NCBI GenBank assembly: GCA_020746835.1
Contig: JAGPNK010000007.1
Location: forward strand, 930,001 to 994,000
Direction of reading: 5' to 3'
Length of the DNA: 64,000 nucleotides
Source of the DNA: Stachybotrys elegans
Taxonomy: Eukaryota > Ascomycota > Sordariomycetes > Hypocreales > Stachybotryaceae
Each line of letters begins with the position of its first letter. Within the stretch, counting starts at the first letter, position 1. Below the pieces are notes generated by a model. It saw only the letters and a program-made list of their open reading frames with translations, made no database searches and was not told the origin of the DNA. The position numbers were made by a program, and so were the translations under genes. Of the stretch, positions 33,729 to 44,028 are shown piece by piece.

Positions 33729-35561
33729 ATGGTATCTTTCCGCCCCCTCTCTCGTTCCGTGCCTTCGATGCAGCGGGCGGCTTGCTTGTCTACCTTGTCC
33801 TCTTCTTCGTGTGCCCGCTTCCCGCGAACTTCACCCTCGGCCGCCCTCAAGCCGCTGCTGTCTTGCTCCTCCTCGGCCGCCCCGCGCTCGTCGCTTTTTT
33901 CACAGACGCGCTCGCTAACAACTACCCGCGAAAAGGTCAAGGTTCTGCTCGTCCTCTACGACGGTGGCCAGCATGCCAAGGATGTGAGTCCTATTCCCTT
34001 TTCTTCTTCCCCTCTCCCTTCCTTCTCTTGACACATCTCTATCGCCACGGTGGTGTCATCGACCGATCTGTCTCATCAAATCATGTCATCTCTCCCTCTC
34101 TCTCCCTTCCGTCCGAATCCACTCTTCCCGAAGAGAGCTCCTCCAAAGCCCCGACCAGGTCGTCTGTGAGACCCGCTCTTGCCGTCGTGCTAAAACGCGG
34201 GGAAGCCTGAGCCTGGCCTTTGCTTGGCCTTTGCTTGTGGGTGGGGGAACCGTCCAGTGGATCGATCTCCTTGGCACACAGCCAGGGGGCGCATCCTAGC
34301 CAAAGCTCCCATAAACACATCTCGCATACCGAATACACAGCCAGCCATCTTGTTCTGGACACGTCTAATAATGCTGCGAAATAGGTCCCTGAGCTGCTCG
34401 GAACCACCGAGAACGAGCTGGGCATCCGAAAATGGCTCGAGGACCAGGGCCACACCCTCGTCACCACTTCAGACAAGGAGGGCGAGAACTCCAAGTTTGA
34501 CCAGGAGCTCGTCGACGCCGAAGTCATCATCACCACCCCGTGCGTCTCTCCCTTCCTCCGCCCAATCACCAAAAATACAGCGGATCGCTAACCTTTCTAC
34601 AGCTTCCACCCCGGTTACCTCACCGCTGAGCGCCTCGCCAAGGCCAAGAACCTCAAGATCGCCGTCACCGCCGGCATCGGCTCCGACCACGTCGACCTCA
34701 ACGCCGCCAACAAGACCAACGGCGGCATCACCGTCGCCGAGGTCACGGGTAGCAATGTCGTCTCCGTCGCCGAGCACGTCCTCATGACCATCCTCGTCCT
34801 CATCCGCAACTTCGTCCCCGCCCACGAGATGATCGAGGCCGGCGAGTGGGACGTCGCCGGCGCCGCTAAGCAGGAGTACGATCTCGAGGGCAAGGTCGTC
34901 GGCACTGTTGCCGTCGGCCGCATCGGCGAGCGTGTCCTCCGCCGCCTCAAGCCCTTTGACTGCAAGGAGCTGCTGTACTACGACTACCAGCCCCTGTCTC
35001 CCGAGAAGGAGAAGGAGATTGGCTGCCGCCGCGTCGATAACCTCGAGGAGATGCTGGCTCAGTGTGACGTCGTCACCATCAACTGCCCTCTGCACGAGAA
35101 GACCTGGGGACTCTTTAACAAGGACCTCATCAGCAAGATGAAGAAGGGTATGCTTCTAAACATCACATCCCCTCCCCTCGTACATGATTCAATCTGACCC
35201 CCTCCCCTTTTTAGGCTCTTACCTCGTCAACACGGCACGCGGCGCCATCGTCGTCAAGGAGGACGTCGCCGAGGCTCTCAAGTCGGGTCACCTGGCCGGC
35301 TACGGCGGTGACGTCTGGTACCCGCAGCCCGCGCCCGCCGACCACGTCCTGCGCACCGCCAAGAACCCCTTCGGCGGCGGCAACGCCATGGTCCCCCACA
35401 TGTCCGGCACCTCGCTCGACGCCCAGAAGCGCTACGCCGAGGGCGTCAAGTCCATCCTCACCAGCTACTTCTCCGGCAAGCACGACTACCGCCCCGAGGA
35501 CCTCATCGTCCACGGCGGCGACTACGCCACCAAGGCCTACGGCCAGCGCAACAAGGCATAG
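33729..35561 (+). CDS. NAD-dependent formate dehydrogenase
   Basis: Exons 33729-33983, 34385-34539, 34603-35147 and 35215-35561; all phases fit and give 433 aa. The first 70 residues are Ser/Arg-rich and acid-poor, a likely mitochondrial presequence. The mature enzyme begins [17 protein letters not shown]. Family landmarks: [13 protein letters not shown], the NAD fold at [38 protein letters not shown] with the substrate Arg, [16 protein letters not shown], and [12 protein letters not shown] with the catalytic His. It oxidises formate to CO2 with NAD+. Intron 1 is 401 nt, long for this genome. Fungal formate dehydrogenases are often induced by one-carbon compounds, but no specific site was recognised. 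Confidence 0.95.
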
Positions 35562-35990
35562 GCCGCTGCATCGTATCATCATGACTAGTTCAGGATAGTT
35601 GGTGGACTATTCCTTTTTTATCATTGTACATAAAATGGACAAAGGGCGGAGGTTGTGTTTTGCGCCTGCTCACGGACTTGTGAGCGGGATCTTACGATAG
35701 CTATGTCGAAGTATGAATGAAATTGACGAATCAACTCACCCACACTGCCCTTTCAAGTCAAGTCAAGTGCAAGACGCCGACGTGTCCACAATAACTAAGT
35801 ATTATTCGTATTATTCGTGACGCAGGCGCTGTCAACCCAGGAACAAAGGCAAGCGTCTAGATTACGATATCGCTATACAGTAATTCCCAACCGTTCTGAT
35901 CATACGGCCACAACGCTCCGATAAATAATGCTGTTCTCTTTTTTTTTTATCCCGCTCGTACCCAATGCAGAAAGCCCAACAACGGGTGCC
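35562..35990. other. convergent intergenic region
   Basis: Lies between the formate dehydrogenase and permease 3' ends. It has a T-rich run near 35940-35948 just past the permease stop. Nothing else was recognised. Confidence 0.5.
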
Positions 35991-37850
35991 CTACCCCCAA
36001 AACCGCCACCAGGGCCGCTCGTCGTCGGCTTCCCTCTTGGTGACCTGGTCCCGGCCGCGGATGCGCCAAAAGTACACGGGGATGCCGGCGATGACAAAGG
36101 CGACGACAATCAGCGTCTGCAGGGGCTGCGCAAAGACTGCCCTGCTGAGGAGGAATAGGCTTACGCAGCAGAAGATGATGGGCGTGGTGATCCATGTCTT
36201 GTAGGGGCGCTCTAGCTGCGGTTCCTTGACGCGGAGGATGATGAGACCCAGCACCGTCACGAAGTAGAAGGTGTAGCCTGCGACACCGTAAAAGGTCACC
36301 AACGTGCCAAACTCTCCCACGATACAGTACCCGATGGTGAAGACGCAGTTGAGGACCAGGGCATAGATGGGGGTGTAAAAGAGGCCCAGCTCGTCGTCAC
36401 CAATAGCGGCGTGCAGCCTCTTGGAGAACCAGTTGCGCGTGCGTTGGGAGGAGAGACCGTGGTCCTCGTTGCCAAGGCCAATGCGGCCGAATAGAGCGGG
36501 GATATAGCCCTCCTTGCCGGCGACGTAGACGAGGCGGCTGGAGGTAAAAGTGGAGGAGTTGAGGGCGCCAAAGCAGCTGGCGCTGACGATGAGGGCGAAG
36601 ACGAGCGAGCCAATGGGGCCGAAGACCTTGGAGCCGAACTTGACGGCCACAGTGTTGGAGACGTTAATGGTGGAGAGGGGGAGGACGAGGAAGTAGGCGA
36701 CGTTGGCGAGGACGTAGGAGAGGATGACTAGCGGCATTGCCGTGTGGATGACTCGTGGTAGATCTCGACCTGGGCGTCGGAATTCTCCCACCACATAGTT
36801 TGTCTGCCGACACACGTTAGCCAAGCGTAATAGAAATGGGATCCGCGTTCAACTTACGTTGTCCCAGCCGTCAAAGGCCCACAGGCCCGCGTAGAGTGCC
36901 AGAGCCCAGCCTGACATGTCAAAGGAAGTGCCCTCGAACCAGCCCTTGGTCTTCCATTCAGTATTGGCATCGCCGTTATACGAGAGGCCCGTCACCGCCA
37001 CTACGATGCCGATGATTGTGACACCCAGCAGCGCCACAAACTTGAGAAACATGAGCGCATCATTGACCCGTGTGCCCAGCCGGGTGGACACGCAGTTCAA
37101 AAAAGTAACCACCAGGATGCCCACGATAGCCACCGCCTTGTTGACCCAGGGGTTGACGGTCTCAGCATCGGCGCCGATGATGGCCCGCACAAAGTATTCG
37201 CCCATGATGATGGCTATGATGGCCGCGCTGCCGGGCTTGAGCACCAGCAGAGCCACCCACGTGAACAGAAACCCTGTCAGCTCGCCAAACGTCTTGGCCA
37301 GGTAGACCTGCGATCCTCCGTTGAGGGGGATCGCGCCGCCCAACTCAGCGTACGAGGCGGCGCCCGTCCAGGCGAGGATGCCAGCGACGACCCAGACGAT
37401 GAGCGCGGCGCCGGGAGAGCCCACGCGCGAGCTCACCTGGCTGGGCGACGAGAAGATACCTGAGCCAATGATGAGGCCCACGATCAACGATAGGCCATTC
37501 ATGTACGTCAACGTCTTGTGCTTCTCTAGGGACCCGCCTCCCAGCCCGCCGCTCGGTCTCGCGGCTGAAGTCGGTGCGCCGATGGGCGCGTATCCGCCGG
37601 CGCCCGTCGTGGAGCTCAGGGGGAAGAGATTGGCGGCAAAGTCGAACGTCGAGTTGACCGAGTAGGAGCGATCGCGCAGCGCACTCCGCGCGGGATTGAC
37701 GTCGTCTAGGGGGTCCTCCTCTATCAACGACAGCCTGCGGGACGAGGAAACGCTCGGGCGAGAAGATATGTCGTCCTGGCCGTCATCGTGGATGTGGCTG
37801 GAGCTCGCGAGCGAGGCCAGCTCGAGCGAATCCCGCGAGTGCGAATGCAT
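35991..37850 (-). CDS. LAT-type amino-acid permease (APC superfamily)
   Basis: Exons 36858-37850 and 35991-36803, with a 54-nt intron (GTAAGT donor, GGCAG acceptor); 601 aa. A Ser-rich cytosolic N-terminus of about 140 residues precedes about 12 membrane helices. The first helix carries IVGLIIGSGIFSSPSQVSSR, the APC substrate-binding GSG motif. Later landmarks are SYAELGGAIPLNGGSQVYL, WAFDGWDN joined to TNYVVGEFRRPGRDLPRV across the splice, and SFGALNSSTF-like ASCFGALNSSTFTSSRL. This fits fungal relatives of LAT/Mup1 permeases for neutral amino acids, including methionine. The ATG at 37850 was chosen; one at 37958 would add 36 basic residues. Confidence 0.9.
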
Positions 37851-39411
37851 GGCAGACGGTCGCAGCTCCCAGACTCTGGTTTCTCCCTTTTTGGCCCTCT
37901 TTTCCTTTGCTTCTCTTTGTCCCTCGTAGCCGAGTCCAGTCGCCGCTTTCCAGTACACAATCGATATAGCAAGAACTAGCGGCTTCGTCCCATAGCGGCA
38001 GGGTTGAGCGACAACTGCCGAGCAAGGAGGAAGGGGGGGTCGTAGGATTCTGTTGCCAGACGTCGAAGGGGCCTCGTGCGTCGATGAGTTTTTGGTTGGG
38101 AAAAGGCAAATTCGGTCTCGAGCTCGGTGAGTTCCGTCCCGGGAATAGAGCTATCGAAGGCAATTGTCCGCGAGGTTGTTGGGAGGAAAAGGAAAGGAGA
38201 AGATGGGGAAGGGGAAACTAAAAAGCCTGGATGTTCTGGTCGTGCCTTAGTCTAAGACCAAAGCGTGACCTGTTTCCATTCCCCGTATTTCGTAGTCAAT
38301 CGGTTGGCATTGGATTGCCGTGCACCTTACCAAATTAGGGCTACCCTGTACCTGGCATCGAAAATAGAGTCATCACCTCCTCGACCTGGTTTCAAAACCA
38401 GGGGGGTTTCCCATCTAACACGCCCCATGTTGGAGCAGTTTCTTTTACTTTGAATCCAAAATATCTCGATGGAAGCAACCGAAGCCTCTGCTTAGATGCA
38501 TTTTGAGTATTGTTTCTATGGGCTGCAGAACATGCTCATAAAATACTGGCCCTGTTTCCCTGTCATTTTTTTAACATGTTGTAGAGAATATTCAAGACGA
38601 TGGTCTAGGCAATTGCGATGGCTGGAAAACTTTGACATCCGCCGCAGCCACAAGCTTTTCTCAATCGAATTTTCTAACCAATTGTTATCTATTGATCTGA
38701 TATCGTCTTTATCGTCAGAGGGGGCCTCCTCGAAGTGACTGGTCTGTATCCCATTGGGGCACACGAACGGGAAATCCCACATATTCAAGACGATGAAATT
38801 ATAGACATTCACTAGCACTGCCTGCATGTCTGCTGCTCAAGGCTGATTTATTTATCACGCCAATCTTCACTACGCCCGGTTCTCTGAACAAGCGGCATAC
38901 ACAGTGGTCTTTATCCTTATTACGGCTGTTGAGCAATGTAACCAGGAATGACTTCCAGCCATAAATTACTTTTGGAGCCGTCTCGGATATGCCGTGGCGG
39001 ATAAACTCTTGGACGCCGGCGGCATCGTAAGCGGTCAGCAGAAGTATTCTCTATTTCTGATATGACCATAGAGAGCCTTACTCTGTATCATCACCAAGGC
39101 GCACATCGGCATGCGTATTGGCGCCTGCTTCGGTGTCGCGGATGGAAAGCGACGCAAGTATCATTACTTCCAATGTACAAAATGAACAATTCCCCTAGGC
39201 CAAAACCGCAATACCTTACATGAACAAGCCAAGATGCCTACCTGAGTCGCCAGTGTTGTACAACACTATCAGACTCTCCAAGACAAAGCCACGAGGTCCT
39301 AGACGCGAACCCAGTCCAACTCCGTACCGTATCCCGTCGTCGCGCTGACCAACTGGATATGAACACTGTCAGGCCGGAGGAGAAGGCAAAACCAGCAAGA
39401 CGGCCTCGGGG
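37851..39411. other. intergenic region containing repeat copy 2
   Basis: About 1.56 kb between the permease 5' end and the Myb-like gene 3' end, with repeat copy 2 at 38588-38795. Otherwise only short open frames are present. Confidence 0.5.
38588..38795. repeat. dispersed short repeat, copy 2, with 15-bp flanking direct repeats
   Basis: A 178-bp body at 38603-38780 is bounded by a perfect direct repeat, ATATTCAAGACGATG, at 38588-38602 and 38781-38795. The body is about 90% identical to copy 1 and ends ...GGGAAATCCCAC, exactly where copy 3 ends. On the minus strand it is open together with its flanks (103 codons), but no known protein is recognised. Confidence 0.85.
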
Positions 39412-40244
39412 TCACTGCCTGTACCCCATAGGCAGCATCCGAGCAGAACATTCTGCCGGTGCCAACATGTACGGCGCAAACACTGCCGGTGCGAAGCTGT
39501 AGTTCTGGGCAAAGGGTTCCATATCCTGCCCCTCGATATCCCCCATCGATGCACTTGAGATAGAGGACGCGCGCAGGGAGGGCACTTCCGAGGGCGAGGC
39601 AGTCTGCGGAAGACGCACCGTCTGCTCGAAGGACGGCTGGCGGTAGAAGGTCGCCGAAGGAACCATGCGGCCGGTGTCCGGCACCTCCTTCGCGGCCGGA
39701 GCCGTGATTGGTGCCAAAACTGCTGGCGGTGCCGCAGTCCGTGGCGGCGACTCTTCGGCACGAGCTCTCCGGGATTTCGCCTTCTTTGCGCGGCGAGCTG
39801 TCCTTTTGACTGGCCGAGACCTGGCCCTGTCGTCGAGGGGTTCGCCCGCCAGCTTTCGCCGCTCGGTCTCAGCCTCTGCCAAGGGGTTAGTTACGGTCGA
39901 GATGAATCTTGACGAATATGTGCCTTACCAATGTCCTGCTTATGCTGCTGGACAAATCTTCCAGCCTTTGGGGACCTGTGCCCGACCTTCATGTTCTGAA
40001 AGTAGTGCTCGACTAGATCAAGATGTTAGTAAGTAGTCAAGATATCACCGGTATGGCATGCCCTACAGAGGAGGTTATGGTTATATTCCCTCCGAGAACC
40101 CCTTCCCATGCCCTTTTGCATCATCTTGGCACACTGATGCCAGTCGAGCTCACGTTGCTCGACCTTGACGGCCTTTGGGGACCGCGGTATAACCGCCGTC
40201 CAAAAGTACTTTTCCTCCTCGACGGACCAAGTCTTGCCACCCAT
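39412..40244 (-). CDS. Myb/SANT-like DNA-binding protein
   Basis: Exons 40067-40244, 39929-40012 and 39412-39875; the 54-nt and 53-nt introns have GTAGGG and GTAAGG donors, and phases fit. The product is 241 aa. The N-terminus, GGKTWSVEEEKYFWTAVIP, then ELDWHQCAKMMQK and EYNHNLLFEHYFQNM, has the Trp-spaced helices of a Myb/SANT-like domain found in small fungal proteins. After the domain comes a basic stretch rich in Arg and Lys (RTARRAKKAKSRRARAEE), likely a nuclear signal, then a Pro/Ala/Ser-rich tail. A nuclear role is likely; targets are unknown. Confidence 0.72.
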
Positions 40245-40800
40245 GGTACACAGTGGTATTTCAAAGACAACAACGAAGAAAGAAATGGCGAAAAAGCTCA
40301 GCAACGAGTTGGACCAAGAAAACCAAAACTCAAATTGACTGCTGGTGCAAGGATGGGAGAGGAACGAAGACGTGAGGAAATTGTAAGCATGGGAGAAACG
40401 AATATTTATACCTCTTGGGGGTGGGTTCGGCTGAAAGTGAAGGACCATAATCACTACAACAGGTTTGCCAGAAAGAGAGGCGCAACAAGGAATAGGTGGA
40501 GGGGAAAGATGCTTGTAGCTGAATCGTGATTCACGTCACTTGGCTGCTAAGCGAGTTGCTATGCCATCAACCCCACAGGGTGACATAAGGATAAGAGAGA
40601 TTCGATGTTTGGTAAAGAGAGCGAATTGGCAGGGTGGTTGGAAGGACAACAATCGGTGAGTAAGTTTCTGGGAGACTCACTGGCTTCCCATTTGCGCTAT
40701 CATGTTTGTTAACAGCAGACTATAGTACAGATGATATATTACAACGGCTGCTGATGTAGCCCCTTTTAGTGCCATTTGAGCTTGACAATAGGAGTTGGCT
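40245..40800. other. gene-free stretch
   Basis: Lies between the Myb-like gene 5' end and the GEP4 3' end. Open frames here are shadows or too short; no feature was recognised. Confidence 0.5.
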
Positions 40801-41574
40801 CTATTCAAAGGGGCTCACAGGCTCCGGAGGCTCAAAGCCTCTTGCAAGGAGAAATGAAGCGAGATGGCGCTCCATCCGAGAAAACTGAAAAAAAGAGAAA
40901 AGGTTAGAACTCTGCAAACAGGAGCAAATATATCAAAAATAATGGAGTCTTCGGAACTTACCACGCTCTTCTGCTGAAGCGGCACGACTCCATCCTTGAC
41001 CCAGAAACCCCATCCGCCCATCATGTTGGCCAGCATCATATCCGTGCTCAGCCTATCACCGACGACGGCAACCTGCGAGGGATCCGTCACGCCTGTTTCC
41101 GGGTGTCTTCGGAAGTACTCCATGATCTCAGGACCACACCCTGGCTTCTTGGCCGAGTGAGGCAGGACGTAGACACCCGTGCTCTTATGCAGTTCGTCAG
41201 CTAGCTTCAGGCCCTTATCCCAACTTGCGGCACCGGCAGTGTTTGACACAACCAGAAGCTTCCGCCCGGGGTACGCTGCCTTTAGCGCCTCGAATTTCTC
41301 CTAGCATTCCCGTCAGTGCACGATCCATGGGGCCGGGGAGCGTCTTTGCTACCTTGTACGGCTTGTGCACGTCGTTGGTATCCGGTATGGCAAAGCAGTC
41401 ATCCTTGTCCAGGACTACGGCCTTGATGCTGGCATTGCGGCCGTCCTTCTGGAGTCCCCTGTCCAGAGGGATCGGCAGGTCATTGAATGTGGGCACGGTA
41501 TGGTGAGGGAGGCATAGGCCTGGCTTTAACAGGAGCTTGTAGATGTTGAGTGACGCGGAGAGGTTGAGATTCAT
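40801..41574 (-). CDS. GEP4: mitochondrial phosphatidylglycerophosphatase (GEP4 family)
   Basis: Exons 41353-41574, 40962-41300 and 40801-40884; introns of 52 and 77 nt; 214 aa, the family's usual length. After a short N-terminus (SLNIYKLLLKPGLCLPHHT) comes the HAD-phosphatase motif VVLDKDDCF (DxD), then KLLVVSNTAGAAS (motif II Ser), KKPGCGPEI (motif III Lys) and VAVVGDRLSTDMMLAN (motif IV Asp). The tiny last exon encodes FSRMERHLASFLLARGFEPP. GEP4 dephosphorylates phosphatidylglycerophosphate on the matrix side of the inner mitochondrial membrane, an essential step to cardiolipin. It is divergent from ORC2 and shares a 370-bp promoter region with it. Confidence 0.9.
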
Positions 41575-41944
41575 GGTTTTCACGGAAGACGGGGGACAAA
41601 GGGGAGAGGTATTGAAAGGCAGAATAAAGAAGCACAAGGGAATAAAACAGAATGGGGGTATCTTGGAATGGCTTAACAAGAAAAGGAGATGGTGCTTTTT
41701 TCACCCATTTGCATTCGAGGTTTGTCGTTGAAAGTCTGACAATTTGCTGGATGGATCCTCCACCTTAACCTTGCAGGGGTGCCTTCGGCCGGTACGTACC
41801 CCCCGGCTGGACCCATTAACCAGCCCGAGGCGCGTCAACGCGCAGGAGAATATTGGGCCTTGCAGGTGGAAGCTTCAGCCGAGCTCAACCACCATCCCAG
41901 CATTCTCCCCTGATACCAAAAATCCTCTGCATCAACAACCCGCT
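41575..41944. promoter_or_regulatory. divergent GEP4/ORC2 promoter with ACGCG cores
   Basis: A 370-bp region between two start codons. GGCGCGTCAACGCGC at 41829-41843 contains two inverted ACGCG cores, about 100 bp before the ORC2 ATG. It resembles degenerate MBF sites, but is not the full ACGCGT box. A role in S-phase expression is inferred. Confidence 0.4.
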
Positions 41945-43732
41945 ATGTCCGCTCCCGGGCCCGGGGATGACCTCCATGTCGAGACGTCGCCATCGCTGCG
42001 CAAACGCCTCCACCACGAAGTCGAGGCTTCCGATCTAGAATCGACACCAACAAAACGACATCGGAGCGCGGGCCGGCCAACGTCGACGAGAGACGCCTTC
42101 GACACGGATGAGGCACCCGTCTCGCCCATCACCACCAAGCTCCAGCTCGACGACAGCCTGGACGACACAGACGAGCCTCGCCCAAGCAACGACGACGATG
42201 AGACGCCCAAGCCAGCACCTCGCCGCCGCGGCCGCCCTCCCAAGTCGGCCTCCAAGGGCAACACGCCAACCCCAAGAGCCAATCGCACCGCCCTCCTAAA
42301 GACACCGACAAAGACCCTCGCCGCCGAGGACGGAACCCCGAGGAGACTCGCCGCCGACCGCTCCGCTCGCAAGAAGAGCGTCAAGGCCCTCCTCGCCCAG
42401 GTCCGCAACGGCGCCAGCGACTCGGACTCGGACGAGGGCGGCCGCCTCGTCCGCGAAATCTACGACTCGAGCGCCGACGAGGACGCCGACGCCGACGAAC
42501 CACTACCATCAGCAGCAGCAGCAGCAGCAACGGCGGCCGACCCCTCCACGCCCTCCAAGACGCCCCGGCGCGGTCGTCCTCCCAAGAAGGCGCGCTCGCC
42601 CACCCCGCCGAGGGATCTCCCCCCCCACGAGCAGTACTTCCTGCACAACAAGCCCGGCCGGCCCAAGACGTCGGACAACCACCTCGGCGCGCTCGCCCTG
42701 CTGACGCACGAGGAGTACTTCGACGTCCTGCGCTCGCGCCGGGACCGCCACGCCGCCGACATCGAGTACCTCGAGTCGCTGCACGCGCAGTCCTTCCCTC
42801 AGTGGACCTTTGAGGCCTCGCAGGGCTTCAGCCTGTGCCTCTACGGCTTCGGCTCCAAGCGCGCCCTGCTGCACAAGTTTGCGCGGCACCTGCACCGCTC
42901 CAAGGCGCACCGCTCCGCCCACAAGGTTGTCGTCGTCAATGGGTACGCCGAGACGACGTCGGCGCGCGAGGTCCTCGGCATCATCGGCGCCGCCGTGCAG
43001 CCCACCAACGGCAGGGTGCCGCTCTCGCAGCCTGCCGTCATGGTGCAGGCCATTGCCGCCCACCTCGCCTCACGCGACGTTCATCTGACGCTTCTTGTCA
43101 ACTCCATAGACGCCCCTCCCATGCGCAAGCCTGGCATGCAGGCCGCCCTCGCGCAGCTGGCCGCCCTGCCGCGTGTGACGCTCGTCTGCTCGGCCGACAC
43201 ACCCGACTTCTCTCTGTTGTGGGACATTGGCGTGCGTACCGCCTTCAACTTCGTCTTTCACGATTGCACCACGTTTGTCCCCCTCACGGTCGAGGTCGAC
43301 GTTGTCGATAGCGTTCACGAGCTTCTCGGCCGCAAGGCCCACCGAGTCAATGGCAGGGAGGGCGTCGCCTTTGTCCTGCGCAGTCTTCCCGAGAACGCAA
43401 AGAACCTCTTCCGCCTACTCCTCGGCGAGCTGCTCATCACCATGGAGGAGGAGGGCAGCATGGGCGATGACGGCGTCGGCGTGGAGTACAGGATGTTGTA
43501 CAACAAGGCTGTCGAAGAATTCATCTGCACTTCGGAGATGGCGTTCCGCACATTACTGAAGGAGTATGTTGTTTGCCTTGTTCGTTTCTGAGAAAGAGAT
43601 AAGCTAACAGTATCCAGATTTCACGACCATCAAATCATCACCAGTCATAAAGATGCTCTGGGAACGGAGCTGCTGAGCGTGCCTTTTGGCAAGGACGAAC
43701 TCGAAGCCATTCTAGAGGATCTAATGGAGTAA
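41945..43732 (+). CDS. ORC2: origin recognition complex subunit 2
   Basis: Exons 41945-43563 and 43618-43732, with a 54-nt intron (GTATGT donor, TATCCAG acceptor); 577 aa. The N-terminal 240 residues are disordered and carry two AT-hook-like motifs (RRRGRPPK, RRGRPPKKA) and a short poly-Ala run. The ORC2 domain follows: QYFLHNKPGRPKTSDN, then FSLCLYGFGSKRALLHKFA (the degenerate P-loop typical of ORC2), then VVNGYAETTSAREVLG and WDIGVRTAFNFVFHDCTTF. The last exon supplies FHDHQIITSHKDALGTE and VPFGKDELEAILEDLME, the winged-helix C-terminus. It is part of the six-subunit complex that marks replication origins. The ATG at 41945 begins MSAPGPGDDL; an upstream frame is also open but lacks features. 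Confidence 0.93.
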
Positions 43733-44028
43733 CGACAATGGGAACGGAGTCAAGGAGCATTCATCGTAGAACCAGGGATAGAGCCATTTTAGATCAAAAA
43801 AATCATAAGCCTTCTACGTGACATTCATTACGGCGGTAGTGCCTCTCATGCCCATACCAAGGAGGCTGATCTTGCTCTCTGGCCCAAGTCCCCGAGTTGG
43901 GATGTCGCCCAGAGCGATGCCATCCAGGCATTGTCCCCTATGCATAGACCGTACCGCCCAATCCTATCTAAATGCAATTTTCCCCTGTCGCCAAAAGCAG
44001 TCCCCAACGCCTCTATGATGCCATGGAG
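43733..44028. other. convergent intergenic region
   Basis: Lies between the ORC2 and dolichol kinase 3' ends; no feature was recognised. Confidence 0.5.
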
